Assembly (NCBI GenBank): GCA_028023455.1
Contig: JAQFVV010000324.1
Location: forward strand, 870,001-934,000
Length of the DNA stretch: 64,000 nucleotides
DNA from: Epiperipatus broadwayi
Lineage: Eukaryota > Onychophora > Udeonychophora > Euonychophora > Peripatidae
Direction: 5' to 3'
How positions within the stretch are numbered: the first letter of the stretch is position 1; each line of letters starts with the position of its first letter. The notes under the pieces were generated by a model. The model did no database searches and was not told the DNA's origin. It was given only the letters and a program-made list of their open reading frames with translations. The position numbers and the translations under genes are program-made. Positions 12,745 through 23,444 of this stretch are shown here, in pieces.

Positions 12745-13960
12745 ATGGAAATAAAAAAAAGAACTTAAAAAAATTATTTTGTTTAATATGAAGGATTTGT
12801 TTTTTTAGAAAATTTTATGATGATATTTTTATGATTTAAATGTTTTATTTCAATGGCAACATATTTAAAATATGCTCAGAGAAATTTTTTATTTTGAAAC
12901 ATCTTATTATTTCATAAATTAAAAATATAGATTGTAATTTTTTAAATTTGTTATGGTTATGATGTGCAAGCTAATAGCAGATAAAAACAAGTCAGAACTA
13001 TTAGTATATACATATAATAATATTTAAAAATAATTAAAACTTTATTGGTGATTACAATAGAGAAAAAGTATTATTTTTATGTCAAAAGCCTGCAGTCCCT
13101 ATTACATTAAATTTAGTAAAATGTGTTCTGTTTCATAAAAGTTTAATGTTAAAAGTGTACTGAAGAATTGGAGTTTCCTGGATTGATTCTGATTGAAATT
13201 TAAATAATAATATCTCAAGTGTAAATGATATTATATTGTTGTTGCACATTATGATGGTAATTATATGCCTCTTCAGCAACTGATCTAGAGAATACAATTT
13301 TTTTGTTATTATTCTAAAACAATTAAAAAACAAATGAAAATGAGGAAAATAAAGATATTTATTAATGTAGAAATGTCTAATGTAAATATTTTTCAATTCT
13401 AGGAGAGATGAAAGATATAATGTGAAGATTTTTTTTCATTCTATATTTCTCAAATCATAGTCTATCTTTCAAAAAACAGTGTGCCAGATGGCCATGTGTA
13501 TTTCATTTTTTTTAGCAATGTATGCTTTATAATAAATGTATCAATGTTTTCTATTTTAATATGCCATATTAGCTTGTTATATACCAAATTGATGTATAAA
13601 TTTTATAAAGTCATTTAACTACATACTGAATTGATGGTATTTTTTTTTATTATAAAAAAACACACTGGATGCTATTTTCTCTGTAAACTATTGTTGAAAA
13701 TGAAATAAAAATTATTTTCATATATACTCATATGAATGCCACTTGATTACAAAAACTTAAAATGAATTGTTTATTAATTTAATATTGTTTGTAAGTGATA
13801 CAAAACATATTATTTAAATTAGTAAAGAATAATAATATTTATTTTTCCTTGATGACAATTTAGGAAAATAAGTAACCTATAATTTGTTGCATGCAAAATT
13901 GTGTTCTGTTAATTAAATTGGATTTTTTTTTTTTTGCTTTACTAAGATGAATATTGATAC
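12745..13960. other. AT-rich DNA, no gene seen
   Basis: Only short open frames with A/T-driven composition. No repeat or motif recognised. Confidence 0.5.
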
Positions 13961-13963
13961 AAG

Positions 13964-14067
13964 AAGCTTTAGTTCTTTTTTTTTTTTTAAGTGTCATAGC
14001 ATCGGCCGGGACGCGAACCCGCAACCCGGGCAACTGCCTGCAAGTGCAAGGCAGTCAAGCTTTAGTT
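13964..14067 (-). mobile_element. Short tRNA-like retroposon with target-site duplication
   Basis: An 82-bp insert (13975-14056) is flanked by the perfect 11-bp direct repeat AAGCTTTAGTT (13964-13974 and 14057-14067). On the minus strand it begins with a GC-rich sequence containing a Pol III B-box-like GGTTCGCGTCC (14009-14019) and ends in 13 A residues followed by G. This is what LINE-mediated insertion of a 5'-truncated tRNA-derived SINE, or the 3' half of a tRNA, leaves behind. No A-box lies inside the insert. It is the most GC-rich spot for several kilobases. Confidence 0.8.
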
Positions 14068-14937
14068 TTTGAGTCTGCCATTTTGGCTCTATGCTCAGCC
14101 ACTTGGATACTATTTAATAATACAATATAAAATATTTAAACATATAATGATATTAAATTGGTCGATTAAATAATATTATTTATAATAATCAATCATCTTG
14201 CTTAACTGCTAAGAAGATTGAGCATTATACAATTTCATTTAACTAATCTAAACTGAAGTTGCTGTTTTTTTCTGTAATATTATTTAATGGGAATCGATCC
14301 TACAACTTTTAACTTTAAATACCCTATGCACTAAACAGCACACGGCATTTAAAAGGATTCAATCATTGCAGAGCATTTAAAAAGGTGTAGATTTATATTA
14401 AGTTTATTGCTTTTTACAATTTACATTTTGATTGACTAACATTAGAGATTAAAGCAGTCTTGTAAACATAGATACGTAGTGTACATATGTATATGGTTTA
14501 TTCAGATTTATATTTTCAAAAATGTACATATTATCAAAAATATTAGTTGAGTCTTTATTAGTATTGGCATTTGAAAATTTTAATCATTTTATATTTATGA
14601 TATTTTTTAAATGACATCTAATGTTTAGTAAAATATTAAGAAAAAAAGAAAAAAGAATTTCCTGTGCTCTTTATTACTGCCCTATTTGTAATTTGTAAAA
14701 ATGTTTATTTTTTTAACATTCGTTTAAAAAAAAAAGCTAGATTGTCAGCTGTATATAAATTTTAATATAATGTTTTGACAGATTTATTTTTATTCACAGT
14801 TTGCAAATTATTTTCCTGTTGAACGCAAAAAATAATAATAATATTTTTTTTTCAATTTTTTAAAAAAATGTAGGTTAAATTTGTGGAAGTTAATAAGATT
14901 TTCCTATTTCATTTATAAAATATTTACATCAATGAAA
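14068..14937. other. AT-rich DNA, no gene seen
   Basis: No open frame or element recognised. A match to a Pol III A-box in minus orientation (near 14090-14102) lies outside the tRNA-like insert and is probably chance. Confidence 0.45.
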
Positions 14938-15289
14938 CAGAAAGCACCTTTATCCCGCTTGGCGAGGACACTTGATTCCCCAAGACTATCGTATAAAAAG
15001 CAAACCATTATAATGACTTCCTATGGAGAAAAATTCGGCTGGTTATTCAGCTAAAAATTACACTATAAAGTGTGAATATCGTATTAATAAATCACAACCC
15101 AGTATATATAATAATTAAAAAACCCTTAACATTATATGTTTGTGTATTATCCTGTTATGCACTTAAAATATGTACGTATATTAAATGATAATGCAATATA
15201 AATCTATATTAAAAAAAAACTTTTGGCTTAAAGTTGTTCTTTTCTGTGATTCATTTATAAATCATCGTTATCTAGTTTTCTTAGTCATT

Positions 15290-16000
15290 TATCAGTTGCA
15301 CATTCTATGGTTCATCATTATCTTCTAATTCCCTTGATGGTAATGGTTTTTTGAAGGAGGTACACTACATATTTATGGTTAAGGATCACTGGGGGGAAAG
15401 TTTAGAATTGGTAGTTGATATGTTTCTTTAATTTTATTTTCATATAAAGGATCTGATTATTTGACTTTTAGCACTTTTAAATTTGATGCTGCATTCTAAG
15501 GCCAGGTCAAATAAATTCTTACAAAATGCTGTCCATGGCCTCCTGATGTGAAATAAATTCTTTCAGTTTTTTGATATCCAGATCTTTTCTTCATTGTTAT
15601 CTATTTTTTCATCCAATTGCATTAATTCTTCATTAATTAATTGTTCTGTGTGTGATTTCAAAAACTCTTCAATGTTGTCATGGTTTAGTCAAATATAGTT
15701 TTTTGTATGATTGAAGTAAGTTCCTTTTCAACTTTGACACATGTAATTAGTTGCATTCAGACATTTTTGCATATAAGGATAAGTGTTGATCCACATATTG
15801 CTTATAAAATCAACATCTGTTTATATTTTGAAGTTCTTCCAGAGTTATGGAATTGTCTTATTGGTATCTTTATTCAAGGTATTGATGAGATGCTGCATTA
15901 GTTTTGAAGGTTGCAATGATTCTTTGGTGCATAGTTTGAAGAAATGATGTGGTGTGTGGTGATATTAGTTGTGGTTATGGTGGTATTAGCTGTTGCCATG
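15290..16000 (-). pseudogene. Tigger/pogo-like transposase C-terminus, broken
   Basis: Minus-strand translation gives LQTMHQRIIATFKTN (about 15930-15890), like the LQPxDQGVIxTFK block of Tigger/Jerky-family DDE transposases, then DNIEEFLKSHTEQLINEELM followed by QLDEKIDNNEE (about 15680-15590), which matches their acidic C-terminal region. A last piece reads KPLPSRELEDNDEP (about 15345-15305). Stops and frameshifts separate the pieces. This is a relic; the catalytic DDE core is not visible. Confidence 0.65.
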
Positions 16001-16227
16001 ATTCCAGTTGAAAACTTTTGTAGGTGTACATTTTTTAAAAAAGAATCTAACAATTTTTTTAATATTGCTAGAAAAAAAACATGTTTTTACTGTGCAAATA
16101 TACATCAACATGGATTGAGAAAGGAAAATATATCAGCAGTTAACATTTTTTTGTGTTCTGCACAAATGTTTTTTATTGTGCTGAAAAAACAAACAAACAT
16201 GAAGTTTAATTTCTTTCCAGTTTATAT

Positions 16228-18055
16228 TTATATTATGTAATAGTATGAATACTGAACCCCACCACCTGATGATGTTGTTTTTCACAAAACACACACCAAT
16301 ATACTGTTTTAGCAGCCTTAACTTATGGCTGACACTACAATAGGTATTTTTTGAGCTGGAACAGGTTGCCTGAGGGTGATGTATTCTACGAGTACATAAC
16401 GAAATACTACGCCCATTGCATTGCGACAGTATTCAACAAGTGAGCACTCTTGAACTCTCACTATGGTCTGATTTGATGGTGGACATATTTGAAAGAAGCA
16501 AAACTCTGCAAAAATTCGTTGTCAGAAATTTTTTAGAAAGTATAGTGGAATTAGTATTCCATATTAAGAATTGTCATGTCATCATACATGCTTCCCTATG
16601 CTTTTGAATTGCACACAACATGAAAAGGTTCTCTTTTTTAGCAGAGTTGTTTCCAATTTCATGCACAAATGCTCATTTACACATGAATCCATGTGAGAAC
16701 TGTAAGGGAAGTTGGTTCGAGGACTCCAAAATCCTGTTATTTACAGCTTTGAGGCTTCCCTGTTATTTTATTTGCATGTTACTCATGGCTTTTTTTTTTT
16801 TTTTTATCTCCCTGAAAATAGTGTTGTTTTTTTTTTGTTGCTTGTTTTGGTTCACAACTTGTCCAAAGTTTTGTTTATTTTGGGTTCAATAAATTATTTT
16901 ATGGGAAACCGTTGTTGTTGTTGTTGTTTTTTTGTTGTTGTTCACATGATTATAGAGTAGATAAGTAATATTTGATAAGTTTCATTAACAGTTAAAGTAG
17001 GTAATATTTTATTATACCAAAATAAAAAAAGAAGTGTTTTAAGAGTTTATTCAAAAGGCCCCACCCAAAAATATATATATAAAATAATAATAAAGAACTG
17101 TGCGGTAACATAATAAAATGTTCAAAAAGAAAATCCAAAAAGAAGTCAATAATTAAAAATCAAAACAAACCTTCCCCGCCACCCCATCCCACCTCCTCTG
17201 GTTTAAAAAAAAGTGTTCTTTAAAAATGAATTGTTTATGTCTTTTTTAAAATTAAAGGCCCAAAAATTAAGGAAGAACTTTTTGCTATCATATAATATAG
17301 CTTTCTGTAGCATAAAAATTTGAAACAAAAAAATAAAAAAGCCTCATAATAAATTAACCAAAAAAAAAAAAGACGACAATTCAAAATCAAAAAAATCCCT
17401 CTCCCCTCCACCCTCTAAAAAAACCAAGTGTTGGTTTGTTCAAAAGTACCGAATTGTTGAAGTCTTTCAGAAAATCAAAACATCAACCAAAAAGAAGATA
17501 AGTTCAAAGCAAACAACCAACCCCCCCCCACCATCTAAAACCAACAAAGTGTTTGTTACCATATTTTTATGTAAACAAACTGATGGAGCGTTGATCGATA
17601 ATTTCAAAGCAAACCAACACCTCTAACACCATCTAAAAACAAAGTGTTTGTTTCTTAAAAAAACAAACCAAAAAAAAAAAATCGGATGAAAAAAAACTTT
17701 GATTTACCGTAAGTAATATTATGTAAAGAAACTGACTGACAGTTAGTCAATAATTAAAAAAAAAACCAACACCTCTAGACCATCTAAAAACAAAGTATTT
17801 GTTTATTAAAAAATGAACCCCCCAGGTGGAATAAAAAAAAACTTTGGTGGTTTACCATAATATTATGTAAACCAAACAAACGGGCGGCGATGAAAAAAAA
17901 GTAAAAACCGGTTGAAAAAAAAACAAAAAAAATCTTTTACTGTAATATTGTGTAAACAAATAGACGGCCTGTGAATCAGTATATTGATGTGCATTGGGCG
18001 AAAAAGAGCTCCATCAAATGGTAGGGTTCAGTATTCATACTATTACCTTATATTA
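16228..18055. mobile_element. 1.8-kb DNA element, ~72-bp inverted ends, 8-bp duplication
   Basis: The left end (from 16236) and right end (to 18047) are inverted repeats: both read (T/G)GTAATAGTATGAATACTG inward, with similarity continuing for about 72 bp to CAATATACTG. TTATATTA flanks both sides exactly (16228-16235 and 18048-18055). An 8-bp duplication is typical of hAT-type transposons, but the ends do not match a family I recognise. It interrupts the Tigger/pogo-like copy A, so it is the younger insertion. Inside are no intact genes; 16300-16900 has short frames of unknown origin and 17100-17970 is A-rich with degenerate ~146-bp repeats. Confidence 0.75.
17100..17970. repeat. Degenerate ~146-bp tandem repeats in A-rich DNA
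   Basis: The phrase TTACC(A/G)TA..ATATTATGTAAA recurs near 17560, 17706, 17852 and 17936, and CACCATCTAAAAACAAAGTG-like text recurs about 60-70 bp later. The spacing is about 146 bp for the first two intervals and shorter for the last. Homopolymer A and C runs are abundant. It lies inside the 1.8-kb element. Confidence 0.6.
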
Positions 18056-18761
18056 CTTATGGGAAATTATTTAGAATTTAAAAAAGCAATATTTAATAAC
18101 AATTCATGTAATTGACCATAAAAACTAGTTATTTATCATTGCAGTAAGAATAGTTAAATTACAGTACTATATGTTACCAAAACCTAATCTCAGTTAATTT
18201 CATAAAAAAAATAAAAATTTAGACATTAAAAAGAAAAAAAAAGTATCTAATGCACACTGTGTTTGCATATTGTAATTATTATTTAAAGCTTTTTTTTACA
18301 ATTTGTACTATGCAAATCTAAATAAACAGCACTTTATATACAAATATGCTAACCATGACATTTTTTTGACACAAGATGTCATATTTTATTAGGCATAGTA
18401 GCTCTTGAAATGACTTATAATTTTTCAAATAGTGCAATATGTTTCTATGGAAGTATGGTTATTTAAAGAAAAATTAATGCATAGATTTTCTTCAATTTAT
18501 TTGTATTGCATTTTCATTATACAAAATTTAATATTAATTGTGTAAAGCATAAAATCATTCTCACATTTTTTTTTTTTACCAAAAATACATCTATGATAAT
18601 AAAGTAATTATTCTATGACATCATCATTCTTATAAAATGGCTGCCAAAAATTTGTTTGCAATTTTTTTAAACATTATTGTAGCGAATAAACTTTTGTAAA
18701 TCAAAATAGTGGCTACAAATTGATGATGATCACCATAGTAAATATTCACATAAACATCTTA

Positions 18762-18847
18762 TAATTTACTAAGGCTGTAATCTTAGAAATAAGCGGCTGA
18801 AAAATACGAAGGTAGGGACCTCTATAGGTTACAGCCTTAGTAAATTA
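18762..18847. repeat. Short perfect inverted repeat (19-bp arms)
   Basis: Arms 18762-18780 and 18829-18847 (TAATTTACTAAGGCTGTAA and its complement) are perfect, with a 48-nt loop that is less AT-rich. It may be the 5' terminal region of the Tigger/pogo-like copy A or an independent tiny MITE. Confidence 0.55.
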
Positions 18848-18860
18848 TTACTTAATATAA

Positions 18861-19229
18861 TAATGGGTGTTTAATAAAATTTATAATTATAAATATCTTA
18901 TGTTAATTGAGACATATATGTGATTTATTAATCTTTTTTTAAAAAAAAAAAATAAGCAAAAGAGGACATTTCTCAATTTTTTTCAATTTTCTATCACTAG
19001 TGCAGAAATCTCAGATTGTCTCTCTCATTTTACATATGCATTTCATGAACAATCTTTGCTCATCTGGTACTCACATTAACACCTAAATCTCTATGCCCAT
19101 ATTGACAATCTGCTGAAACCTCTAGCTAAATGTATAAAGAAAAGCACAAAGTTTTATTTTGTCCAAAAACATTCAATAACTCAACCAGATGATAGAAACA
19201 GTCATTTACTAACTACAAATGTTATTAGG
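18861..19229. other. AT-rich DNA, no gene seen
   Basis: No motif or open frame. It forms the left flank of the hammerhead array. Confidence 0.5.
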
Positions 19230-19344
19230 TCTATAGTTGAAAAGCAGGCAAAACTCACTATATATATGCCACACACAGCAGGCTAGAGTAATCAATGGAC
19301 ACTAGAAGGCCTGTGCATAAAATCCCCATCTAATGCCTACTCAT

Positions 19345-19403
19345 CCAATATTCCCAGACTAGTTTCTGGCTGATGGCCTTCTTCGGTGAGGAGCCTTGGA
19401 TCT
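19345..19403 (-). ncRNA. Hammerhead ribozyme, mutated core (copy 1)
   Basis: On the minus strand: CCGAAGA (19380-19386) where CTGAAGA is expected, stem II GGC/GCC, GAAAC (19362-19366) and GTC (19357-19359). The U4-to-C change hits an invariant core base, so activity is unlikely. Stem I halves are preserved. Confidence 0.7.
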
Positions 19404-19794
19404 GAGAGCACTGCATCTAAATCTTAGGTAATGCAACCTTTCAGCAACCACCTTTTATCTCCATTTAACTACAAAACTATGAGTCTTAAACTGAAAACAC
19501 CTTAATGTTTTCAATCCAAGCCCATTAGCTTATATAGTCACATGGATCTGAACCCAGTTCAGTACCCATACATTTTGGTATCTTTGGTTCTTTAATAATG
19601 ACAGCCACCATTATCCTATTAGGCAGGATTGGTTTAAACCAATAAACATCACATAACCACCTCCTCTTATGCTTCTGTATAACTGTTGTTAAAACAGGCA
19701 AAACTCACTATATATGCCACACACAGCAAGCTAGAGTAATCAATGGACACCAGAAGGCTTGTGCATAAAATCCACATCTAATGTCTACTCATCC

Positions 19795-19850
19795 AATATC
19801 CCCAGACTAGTTTCTGGCTTATGGCCTTCGTCAATGAGGAGCCTCTGGCA
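19795..19850 (-). ncRNA. Hammerhead ribozyme, mutated core (copy 2)
   Basis: On the minus strand: TTGACGA (19828-19834) where CTGACGA is expected, stem II GGC/GCC, GAAAC (19810-19814), GTC, then TGGGGATATTGG. C3 is lost. The unit breaks off just upstream, at the centre of the palindrome. Confidence 0.7.
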
Positions 19851-20202
19851 TCCATTGATTACTCTAGCTTGCTGCGTGTGGCATATATATAGTGAGTTTT
19901 GCCTGGTTTAACAACAGTTATACACAAGCATAAAAGGAGGTGGTCATGTGATATTTATTGACTTAAAACCAATCCTGCCTAATAGGTTAGTAGTGGCTAT
20001 GGTTATTAAAGAACCACAGACACCAAAATGTTTGGGTACTGAACTAAGTTCAGATCCATAAGACTATATAAGCTAATGGGTTTGGATTGAAAACATTAAG
20101 GTGTTATCAGTTTAAGACTCATAGTTTTGTAGTTAAATGGAGATAAAAGGTAGTTGTTGGAGGGTTGCATTAGAGCCTAAGATCTAGATGCAGTGCTCTC
20201 AG

Positions 20203-20261
20203 ATCCAAGGCTCCTCACTGATGAAGGCCATAAGCCAGAAACTAGTCTGGGGATATTGGAT
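20203..20261 (+). ncRNA. Hammerhead ribozyme, intact core (copy 3)
   Basis: All core elements are present: CTGATGA (20218-20224), stem II GGC/GCC (20226-20228 with 20234-20236, flanked by an A-A mismatch), GAAA (20238-20241), a minimal stem III (C20242 with G20245, loop TA) and cleavage triplet GTC (20245-20247). Stem I is extensive: TCCTCA (20212-20217) pairs with TGGGGA (20248-20253, one G-U), then after a small internal loop ATCCAA (20203-20208) pairs with TTGGAT (20256-20261). The predicted cut is after C20247. This is a minimal type-I hammerhead of the kind known from retrozymes and Penelope-like elements. The very short stem III may require dimers for full activity. Confidence 0.85.
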
Positions 20262-20665
20262 GAGTAGACATTATATGGGTAATTTATTCACAAGCCTTCT
20301 GGCATTCATTGATTACTCTAGCTTGCTGTGTGTGGCATATATATATATATATATAGTGAGTTTTGCCTGTTTTAACAACAGTTATACACAGGCATAAGAG
20401 GAAGTGGTCATGTGATGTTTATTGGCTGAAAATCAATCCTGCCTAATAGAATAGTGGTGGCTATAGTTATTAAAGAACCAAAGACACCAAAATGTATGGG
20501 TACTGAACTGGGTTCAGATCCATATGACTACATAAGCTAATAGGCTTGGATTGAAAACATTAAGGTGTTTTCAGTTTAAGACTCATAGTTTTGTAGTTAA
20601 ATGGAGATAAAAGATGGTTGCTGGAGGGTTGCATTAGATCCTAAGATCTATATGCAGTGCTCTCA

Positions 20666-20715
20666 GATCCAAGGCTTGGCCATCAGCCAGAAACTAGTCT
20701 GGGGATATTGGATGA
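20666..20715 (+). ncRNA. Hammerhead ribozyme, core deleted (copy 4)
   Basis: The unit keeps the distal stem I half, GAAACTAGTC and TGGGGATATTGGAT, but the stretch that holds stem I's inner half and CTGATGA in copy 3 is deleted (AAGGCTTGGCC remains). It cannot cleave. Confidence 0.75.
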
Positions 20716-20869
20716 GTAGGCATTAGCTGGGGATTTTATGCACAAGCCTTCTAGGGTCCATTGATTACTCTAGCTTGCTGTGTATGGCATATATATAGCG
20801 AGTTTTGCCTATTTTAACAAGTTATACACTAGCATAAGAGGAGGTGATCATGTGATGTTATCTATAGTT

Positions 20870-21530
20870 TAATAATGTTTTGAATTACATTTCTTGAGAT
20901 GTACTTAAAACTAATGATTATGTTTTATATTTTCAATATTTCAATGTATAATCATTAAGTTAGCTGTATTTTTGATAAGATTCTGTTTTATTATTTATTT
21001 TCTTTAGTCTTTTAAAAAGTGATGAATCAATAAATAGTTCTGAGTCTCATGGAAATTTTTATAATTATGAAAATAAAACTAACTATTAAAAATTTATATA
21101 TATATTTATTTGTTTAGCTTTCTTGTGATAACACTTGAGCCATCTTTTTAACAACAGTTACATAAGCATTGAAATTAAATAAAAACGAAATATATTTAAC
21201 AAAGTTAATGAATGCAGTTTATTTGTACAGTTTTCTTTTTATTTGTTGTTTTATAATAAAAAAATCGTCAATTATTAGAACTCTCAAACATTTTTTCTTG
21301 TAGCTGAGAGTACATGCTAAAAAGGATATTTTAAAAACACATGCATCAATCAGATGGATTAATTTATTTATTGAAATGAGATAAGTGATGGTATTAGGAA
21401 CAATAGTAAAAATATATTGCTTTACGACTAAATTTTCTAAATATTATTTATCGCTTACTGTATTATAATTTTGCATAATACTATTATTGTAATATATTTA
21501 TTTATTGAGTTAAAATAATAATAAATATAG
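20870..21530. other. AT-rich DNA, no gene seen
   Basis: No feature recognised between the hammerhead array and the LINE. Confidence 0.5.
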
Positions 21531-21579
21531 CATGATAATCCAGTTATGTAAAAACATATCATCATCATTATCATCATTA

Positions 21580-23160
21580 TCAACCATTATCAATCCACTG
21601 CAGGATGAAGGTCTCTCCAAGTTTAATCCATCTTCTCCGATCTTTAGCTTCTCTTCTCCACATCACCCCTACATATTTTCTTATTTCATCCATCCATCTT
21701 ACATGTGGTCTCCTTCTAGGTCTTTTACAATCTCTTGGAATCCAGTTTAAAATTTCAATTGTCCATCTATTATCATCTCTTCTAGCAATATGTTCAGCCC
21801 AACTCCACTTCAATCTTTTAATTTTTTCAATGAGGTCAGTAACACCTGTTTGTTCTCTTACCCATACATTGCGTTTTCGATCTCTTCTTGTTACTCCCAA
21901 CATACATCTCTCCATACTTCTTTGAGTGGTCTGAAGTCTCTGTATTGATCTTCTATTAAGTGTCCAAGTCTCAGATCCATAAGTAAGAACTGGTAAAACA
22001 CATTTGTTAAAAACCTTTCTTTTCAAACACATAGGCATATTTCCTTTTAATATCAAGTTATTTCTACCAAAAGCACTCCAACCAAGTTTAATTCTATGAT
22101 TAATTTCCTCTATTATGTTTCCATCTGTATTAATAATCTGACCAAGGTATTTGTAACTCTTAACTTCTTCTAATTCATCATAATCAATCTTTATTTTCAT
22201 ATTTTGAGCAAATCGATTAAACATTACTTTAGTCTTTTTAACATTTATCTTTAGTCCTACTTTCCTACTTTCATCTGATAACTCCTGCAACATTTCCTGC
22301 AGCTCGGAAGCATTATTTGCAAAAACAACTACATCATCTGCGAAATCTAAATGACTTAAATAATCTCCATTTACTTTCACTCCTTTAGTTTCCCATTTTA
22401 ATCCACAAAATACTTCTTGCAGCACTGCTGTAAAAAGTTTTGGAGATATGGAGTCACCTTGTCTTACACCTTTCTCAATGTTGACTTTCCCAGTATCATT
22501 ATGTAATCTAATTGTTGCTGTTGCATTTTTATAAATATTCTTTAAAATATGACAATATCCTGGATCTATACCTTGATGATCCAATGCTTTAATCACTGAA
22601 GAAATGTTTATAGAATCAAATGCCTTTTCATAATCTACAAATCCAAAACATAATGACAACTCATATTCATTTGTCCTTTCTATAACTTCTCTCAATACTT
22701 GAATATGATCTACTGTACTAAAACCACTTTTAAATCCAGCTTGTTCTCTTGGTTGGTGAAAATCCAAGGTTCTCTGTAGACGAGTTGTAATTATCTTGGT
22801 AAAAATTTTATATAAAACTGATAAAAGGCTGATAGGTCTGTAATTTCTAATATCTTCTTTATCACCTTTTTTAAATATTAATATTATTACTGCATTCTTC
22901 CAATCATCCGGTACATCTTTATCATTTAGACATTTGGTATATAACTTTGCTAATATTTTTTCTGTTTCTTCACCTGCTTCTTTTAATATATCAATTATAA
23001 TTCCATCATTACCTGGAGCCTTTCCTTTTTTCATACATTTAATTGCATTTCTCACTTCTTCATTTAAAATTCTGGGCAATTCGGAAGATGTAATAGATAT
23101 AGGAGGTACTTGTTCTTTATTACTATATAATTCTCGATAAAAATCTTCTACCAATTTCAT
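21580..23160 (-). CDS. RTE LINE reverse transcriptase region
   Basis: 526 residues in one open frame. RT blocks in order: [10 protein letters not shown] (about 46-55), [17 protein letters not shown] (97-113), [11 protein letters not shown] (174-184), [13 protein letters not shown] (231-243), the catalytic [10 protein letters not shown] (271-280) and the thumb region to [12 protein letters not shown]-terminal domain follows, with [19 protein letters not shown] and [19 protein letters not shown]. The two catalytic Asp of FADD and the Asp of VDYEKAFD are present, so the domain itself looks intact. It is really the 3' half of one polyprotein; the upstream 23157-23411 frame ends in TGA where this one begins, through a frameshift. 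Confidence 0.9.
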   Translation of the reverse strand: MKLVEDFYRELYSNKEQVPPISITSSELPRILNEEVRNAIKCMKKGKAPGNDGIIIDILKEAGEETEKILAKLYTKCLNDKDVPDDWKNAVIILIFKKGDKEDIRNYRPISLLSVLYKIFTKIITTRLQRTLDFHQPREQAGFKSGFSTVDHIQVLREVIERTNEYELSLCFGFVDYEKAFDSINISSVIKALDHQGIDPGYCHILKNIYKNATATIRLHNDTGKVNIEKGVRQGDSISPKLFTAVLQEVFCGLKWETKGVKVNGDYLSHLDFADDVVVFANNASELQEMLQELSDESRKVGLKINVKKTKVMFNRFAQNMKIKIDYDELEEVKSYKYLGQIINTDGNIIEEINHRIKLGWSAFGRNNLILKGNMPMCLKRKVFNKCVLPVLTYGSETWTLNRRSIQRLQTTQRSMERCMLGVTRRDRKRNVWVREQTGVTDLIEKIKRLKWSWAEHIARRDDNRWTIEILNWIPRDCKRPRRRPHVRWMDEIRKYVGVMWRREAKDRRRWIKLGETFILQWIDNG

Positions 23161-23441
23161 AATGTCACCCTCTTTTTAGTAATAATTCCATCTTTTTTCT
23201 TTATTGCAGATATAAATTTCCTACCAATACCAAAATGTTGTTTTGCATTCTTAAGATTTTTATTTGCTTCTACAGCTTTTCTTGTTAATTCACAGTTATA
23301 CTTTCTTATATCATTTTCAACTCTTTTCCACACCATTTTACAAAATTCGAGATATTCAATTCTTTTTAATGCATCATTCTTGCATATCTTCATATTCCTT
23401 CTTTTCTTCATAAGTTCTCTAGTCTCAGTAGAAATTTTATT
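23157..23441 (-). CDS. RTE LINE linker between nuclease and RT
   Basis: This frame continues directly after the stop that ends the endonuclease frame (same phase) and reads through [20 protein letters not shown] to [18 protein letters not shown], the basic linker normally joining endonuclease and RT in RTE polyproteins. It ends in a stop overlapping the first ATG of the RT frame. The frame change there involves AAAAAG and GGG runs, typical of small indels in old or sequencing-prone runs. Confidence 0.75.
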   Translation of the reverse strand, partial: NKISTETRELMKKRRNMKICKNDALKRIEYLEFCKMVWKRVENDIRKYNCELTRKAVEANKNLKNAKQHFGIGRKFISAIKKKDGIITKKRVTL

Positions 23442-23444
23442 AGT

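Larger units (their letters stand above)
14938..18760 (-). mobile_element. Tigger/pogo-like DNA transposon relic, copy A
   Basis: Minus-strand element, cut in two by another element (16236-18047). Its 5' part (18056-18760) and 3' part (14938-15350) match the copy at 59.0-61.25 kb in order: a 37-bp near-identical block (18316-18352 with 60131-60167), a C-terminal coding block (15310-15332 with 60869-60890) and a 3' block (15020-15042 with 61126-61148). Between them lies a transposase C-terminus. Most of the transposase is deleted, so it was non-autonomous or decayed. The 3' end, near 14938, starts CAGAAAGCACCTTTATCCCG and resembles a terminal repeat also present at the other copy's 3' end. The 5' end is uncertain. 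Confidence 0.7.
19230..20869. mobile_element. Palindromic array of hammerhead-bearing ~450-bp units
   Basis: Four copies of one sequence: one full and one partial unit on the minus strand (19239-19848), meeting two full and one partial unit on the plus strand (19849-20860). Unit lengths are 448 bp (19268 to 19716), 455 bp (19844 to 20299) and 451 bp (20299 to 20750). The whole is flanked by the direct repeat TCTATAGTT (19230-19238 and 20861-20869), so it went in as one piece. There is no open frame in the unit. Each unit has a hammerhead motif, one intact. This resembles animal retrozymes or the pseudo-LTRs of Penelope-like elements, and the head-to-head inversion fits twin priming or Penelope-style complex insertions. 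Confidence 0.88.

Noticed and set aside
14938-15060. Possible conserved non-coding element
   Set aside because: The segment recurs near 61.12-61.24 kb as the 3' end of a Tigger-like element, so repeat origin explains it.
16262-16300. CTGATGA followed by a hairpin in the left end of the 1.8-kb element, as a hammerhead
   Set aside because: The GAAA block is missing (ACAAAAC instead) and the opposite end of the element does not preserve the core.
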